64,000 bases of DNA from Maritalea porphyrae. GTDB taxonomy: Bacteria; Pseudomonadota; Alphaproteobacteria; Rhizobiales; Devosiaceae. Both the position numbers and the translations under genes were made by a program. The notes below the pieces were generated by a model. That model was given only the letters and a program-made list of their open reading frames with translations, searched no databases and was not told where the DNA came from. Shown one piece after another: positions 61,829-64,000 of this stretch (its first letter is position 1; each line of letters opens with the position of its first letter). The stretch covers positions 2,320,306-2,384,305 of the forward strand of contig NZ_BSNI01000002.1 of assembly GCF_030159895.1 (NCBI RefSeq). Reading direction: 5' to 3'.

Positions 61829-62270
61829 CAAGTTTTTCAAAAGCTCCTATAATATCCGGCCACCCTGTTTCTGCGCCCAGCGACTGACGCACGCTCGCTG
61901 CACGTTCGCCATAACGTTCCAACTTTGAATGGGTAAGCCTGACAGCTGTGCCATCACTTGTTGCTGAAAAGGTCACCAACACTTCGGTATAGACCTCCGG
62001 ATCAAATTCCCATTCCGCATTGAGATGCCAAGCAAATAGAATGCGCTCGCCGGGCGTGAACTCCAACACCCTGCCCCAATCACATTCCTGTTCACCACAC
62101 ACCTCATACCAACGGCCACCCAGCTTCAACTCAACAACCAAACCAGTTCGCGGTTCCTTGCAAATTGAATGCCCCATTGGCCAAAAATCATGCATCCGCT
62201 TGGTGAAAAACTCAAATGCATCTATGGGCGATTTCTTTGTTTTCACATCAACGACCACAGGTTCAATCAT
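61821..62270 (-). CDS. SRPBCC/AHSA1-like domain protein
   Basis: A 149-residue START-like protein of the AHSA1/CalC type (VVDVKTKKSPIDAFEFFTKRM start; LEFTPGERILFAWHLNAEW; VRLTHSKLERYG). These proteins bind hydrophobic ligands in a helix-grip cavity; the ligand is unknown. GGAGG six bases upstream fixes the ATG. Its first eight bases overlap the ArsR gene end, so the two are a coupled regulator/ligand-binding pair common in proteobacteria. Confidence 0.88.
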   Translation of the reverse strand: MIEPVVVDVKTKKSPIDAFEFFTKRMHDFWPMGHSICKEPRTGLVVELKLGGRWYEVCGEQECDWGRVLEFTPGERILFAWHLNAEWEFDPEVYTEVLVTFSATSDGTAVRLTHSKLERYGERAASVRQSLGAETGWPDIIGAFEKLVS

Positions 62271-62601
62271 CTCTTACCTCCTCATCTTTATCGGCAGCAT
62301 CGGCAAAGTCCTGCATGGCTTTCGTCCAATAGACATCCAACCATTCGCGCAATTCTTGCAGCTTTTCCGGATGCGCCGCGTAGATGCGATTGCGTCCGAC
62401 CTTTCTCGCGTGCACCAAACCCGCATTACCAAGCAGCTTCAAATGTTGTGACACAGCCGAACGCGACACAGGCAGTTGATCGGCAATTTCTTGCACACCG
62501 CTATGTTTTTGCGCGACAATTTCAAACACAGCACGCCTTGTTGGGTCGCCCAGCGCCAACCACATCGCGTTTTCTGTATCAACTTTATATAGGTTAGTCA
62601 T
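62263..62601 (-). CDS. ArsR/SmtB-family transcriptional regulator
   Basis: A 112-residue winged-helix protein: WLALGDPTRRAVFEIV helix, the recognition helix around SRSAVSQHLKLLGNAGLV and the wing KVGRNRIYAAH. No cysteine metal site is present (the protein has none of the CxCxxC type), so it is probably not an arsenic sensor; it belongs to the group paired with SRPBCC proteins. The start codon lies within one of two operator-like dyads, suggesting autoregulation. Confidence 0.9.
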   Translation of the reverse strand: MTNLYKVDTENAMWLALGDPTRRAVFEIVAQKHSGVQEIADQLPVSRSAVSQHLKLLGNAGLVHARKVGRNRIYAAHPEKLQELREWLDVYWTKAMQDFADAADKDEEVRDD

Positions 62602-62625
62602 TACTAACCGTTAGTATATACTAAC
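62592..62625. promoter_or_regulatory. Two tandem operator-like dyads at the ArsR gene start
   Basis: Two copies of GTTAGT-N4-ACTAAC lie at 62593-62608 and 62610-62625, one base apart. The first spans the ATG (62599-62601) of the ArsR gene, the second is the fully symmetric GTTAGTATATACTAAC. A -35-like TTGACT on the minus strand follows at 62632-62637. The layout fits binding of an ArsR dimer to each dyad and shut-off of its own transcription. Confidence 0.75.
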
Positions 62626-62683
62626 CTATTAAGTCAAGTACTTTGTGCTTGCATCCATTGCGCAGATTGTGCACCTAAGGCAC

Positions 62684-63235
62684 ATGAAAATAGCAGACGC
62701 AGACATTCTTATCATTCCCGGCTATCAAGGCTCCCCAAAGGGACATTGGCAACATGGCTGGGCACAAAAAATGCCAACAGCCCAAATTGTCGAACAAGAT
62801 AATTGGGACAAGCCTGACCTCCAATCTTGGGTCGAAAATGTACATCAGGCAGTACTGATGTCGACCCGGCCGGTAGTATTTGTAGGGCACTCCCTTGGGG
62901 TCACCACAATCGCGCACGTCGCAGAACGCTTGACAGATAGCAAGGTTGCCGGTGCACTGCTGGTTGCTGCACCCGACCTTGATCAGAAAAAGGGCATTCC
63001 GAAGCAAATCAAAGGCTTTGCCCCGATACCGCACAACCCGCTGCCATTCCCATCATCTTTCATCGCGTCCGCAAATGATCCGTTCTGCTCGGTAGAGGCT
63101 GCCGCGGAAATGGCCAGCGCATGGGGTTCAGCATTCAATGTGCCAGGTGAATTGGGCCATGTGAACCCAGCATCCGGTTTTGGCGCTTGGCCCGAAGGGC
63201 TAATGGCATTCGCCAACTTGATGAAAAAGCTCTAA
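62684..63235 (+). CDS. RBBP9/YdeN-family alpha/beta serine hydrolase
   Basis: A 183-residue protein of the RBBP9/YdeN family. The start ILIIPGYQGSPKGHWQ is the family opening, Ser in GHSLGV is the nucleophile, Asp in ASANDPFCS and His in LGHVNPASGFG complete the triad. ATG 62684 gives the family length; an in-frame ATG at 62645 would add 13 residues that overlap no known feature. It is divergent from the ArsR gene and its stop interlocks with the MFS gene (CTAA). The substrate is unknown. Confidence 0.9.
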   Translation: MKIADADILIIPGYQGSPKGHWQHGWAQKMPTAQIVEQDNWDKPDLQSWVENVHQAVLMSTRPVVFVGHSLGVTTIAHVAERLTDSKVAGALLVAAPDLDQKKGIPKQIKGFAPIPHNPLPFPSSFIASANDPFCSVEAAAEMASAWGSAFNVPGELGHVNPASGFGAWPEGLMAFANLMKKL

Positions 63236-64000
63236 TTGGTTTTTGCTGGCCATTCCGTGTGGTGGCCATCAATCACATATTTATGGCTATGGCGCACCGC
63301 CTCATGTTTATGCGGGTGGCGATGCGGTTCTGGCCCCTCCCACCCCTCATGCTCATGCTGGTGGTGCGGCCCATGATAGTGCAGATGATCATGGTAAAGT
63401 GCATCATGCTGATGCTCAATTTCAGCGGGATCGTCAGTTTGCCAAAGCTGCTGGGAAAGCAACATTGCAAGAATTGATGCAATCGCAAAAATTATAAAAG
63501 CTGCATTGAAACCATATACATTTGCCAACCAACCAGCGGCCGGATAGGCTAACAACCAACAGGCATGGCTCAACGTAAACTGAGCGGCAAACAATTTTGG
63601 CAAATCTTCGTCATTTGCAGAGCGACGCAACACTCGTCCTGCGGGTGTTTGCACCAATGAATACCCAATACCAAGAGCAAACCAAGCCAATAACAGCAAT
63701 TCAAATTGGCTCACATATGAAGCCAGAACCAACATCAAAGCCAACAGCCACCCACCGCGCCGCATCACAGCTTGATCACCCAAGCGATTGACCAAACGCG
63801 GCACCATCAGCGCAGCAATCAACGAGCCAAGACCAAACGCACTCATGGCGATGGCAACTTCGCTTTCACCGCCGCCAAATTGCACACGCACCAACACAAC
63901 GGTGTTCACAATAACCATCGCACCAGCCGCGGCCACAACCAAAAACATGGCTAACATGCCCATCAGCCGTGGCGTCTTGCGATATATTTTAAATCCCTGC
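63232..64000 (-). CDS. MFS transporter with His-rich C-terminus (5' end outside window)
   Basis: The frame is open from the right edge to the stop at 63232, giving the C-terminal 255 residues of a major facilitator, beginning within GFKIYRKTPRLMGML. About five to six helices are seen, with RLVNRLGDQAVMRRGGWLL between helices. The last 63 residues contain 18 histidines in H-x-H and HHxH patterns and are hydrophilic, so they form a cytoplasmic tail that could bind divalent metal. NreB-type nickel exporters have a similar layout, but identity is unproven. No stop or clear start is visible before the edge. It overlaps the hydrolase gene by four bases. Confidence 0.85.
   Translation of the reverse strand, partial: QGFKIYRKTPRLMGMLAMFLVVAAAGAMVIVNTVVLVRVQFGGGESEVAIAMSAFGLGSLIAALMVPRLVNRLGDQAVMRRGGWLLALMLVLASYVSQFELLLLAWFALGIGYSLVQTPAGRVLRRSANDEDLPKLFAAQFTLSHACWLLAYPAAGWLANVYGFNAAFIIFAIASILAMLLSQQLWQTDDPAEIEHQHDALYHDHLHYHGPHHQHEHEGWEGPEPHRHPHKHEAVRHSHKYVIDGHHTEWPAKTN

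Noticed and set aside
1-64000. CRISPR arrays, insertion sequences, prophage and rRNA
   Set aside because: No regularly spaced repeats, transposase or phage genes, or rRNA sequences were found on reading through the window.

Overview
The window looks like a chromosomal segment of an alphaproteobacterium, most likely a marine member of the Hyphomicrobiales (Rhizobiales); Maritalea-like genera would fit, but this is inferred from gene content only. The evidence is a moderate GC content judged by eye, a DUF2336 protein, a DUF3126 protein, a BTLCP cysteine peptidase, a NDUFS6-like zinc-finger protein, a PAS_5 protein and the NifU-like/folE/hisI neighbourhood. Genes are densely packed. After start codons are trimmed, no stretch above 300 bases is free of genes, and many convergent pairs overlap by a few bases.

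Bases 1-17000 are a catabolic region. A minus-strand set (tripartite tricarboxylate transporter TctC-TctB-TctA, an aldehyde dehydrogenase, a UPF0261/Tm-1-like protein and an esterase) is divergent from an IclR regulator and a class III aminotransferase. Next comes a homoprotocatechuate (3,4-dihydroxyphenylacetate) meta-cleavage operon, hpaF-hpaE-hpaD-[aromatic amino acid decarboxylase]-hpaG-hpaH-hpaI, with the repressor hpaR divergent. The decarboxylase is embedded in the operon with coupled spacing, and no hpaB/hpaC hydroxylase is present. Together with the aminotransferase and aldehyde dehydrogenase next door, this suggests a route from DOPA or tyrosine through the amine and aldehyde to the arylacetate and then into ring cleavage. 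This is the most interesting proposal in the window.

Bases 17000-33000 hold a CHASE4-GGDEF diguanylate cyclase, tRNA-Gly and tRNA-Tyr, rlmB, a flippase plus ATP-grasp pair, an FMN-dependent alpha-hydroxy-acid dehydrogenase, a class C beta-lactamase-like serine hydrolase, a PAS-GGDEF-EAL protein, tRNA-Thr, nadK (TTG start), a DUF2336 protein, a transglycosylase, a nitroreductase and two exported proteins of unknown function.

Bases 33000-46000 are mostly housekeeping: thrS, yidD, a NifU-like protein, folE, hisI, a rhomboid protease, PAS and PilZ proteins, a LapG-like cysteine peptidase, a gamma-carbonic anhydrase homologue, cysE, an alpha/beta hydrolase, a zinc-finger protein and an FAD monooxygenase.

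Bases 46000-64000 contain a pirin, a Tet-type MFS transporter, an ornithine cyclodeaminase homologue, a manC-type GDP-mannose gene, tRNA-Leu, an unrecognised 352-residue protein, gpt, a CinA-like protein, sfsA-map-radC, a GNAT protein, ccdA, rpe, purB, an EamA transporter, an ArsR/SRPBCC pair with two tandem operator-like dyads, an RBBP9-like hydrolase and, cut by the right edge, an MFS transporter with a strikingly histidine-rich C-terminus. The left edge cuts a DUF2239 gene. No rRNA, CRISPR array, insertion sequence, integrase or prophage was seen.
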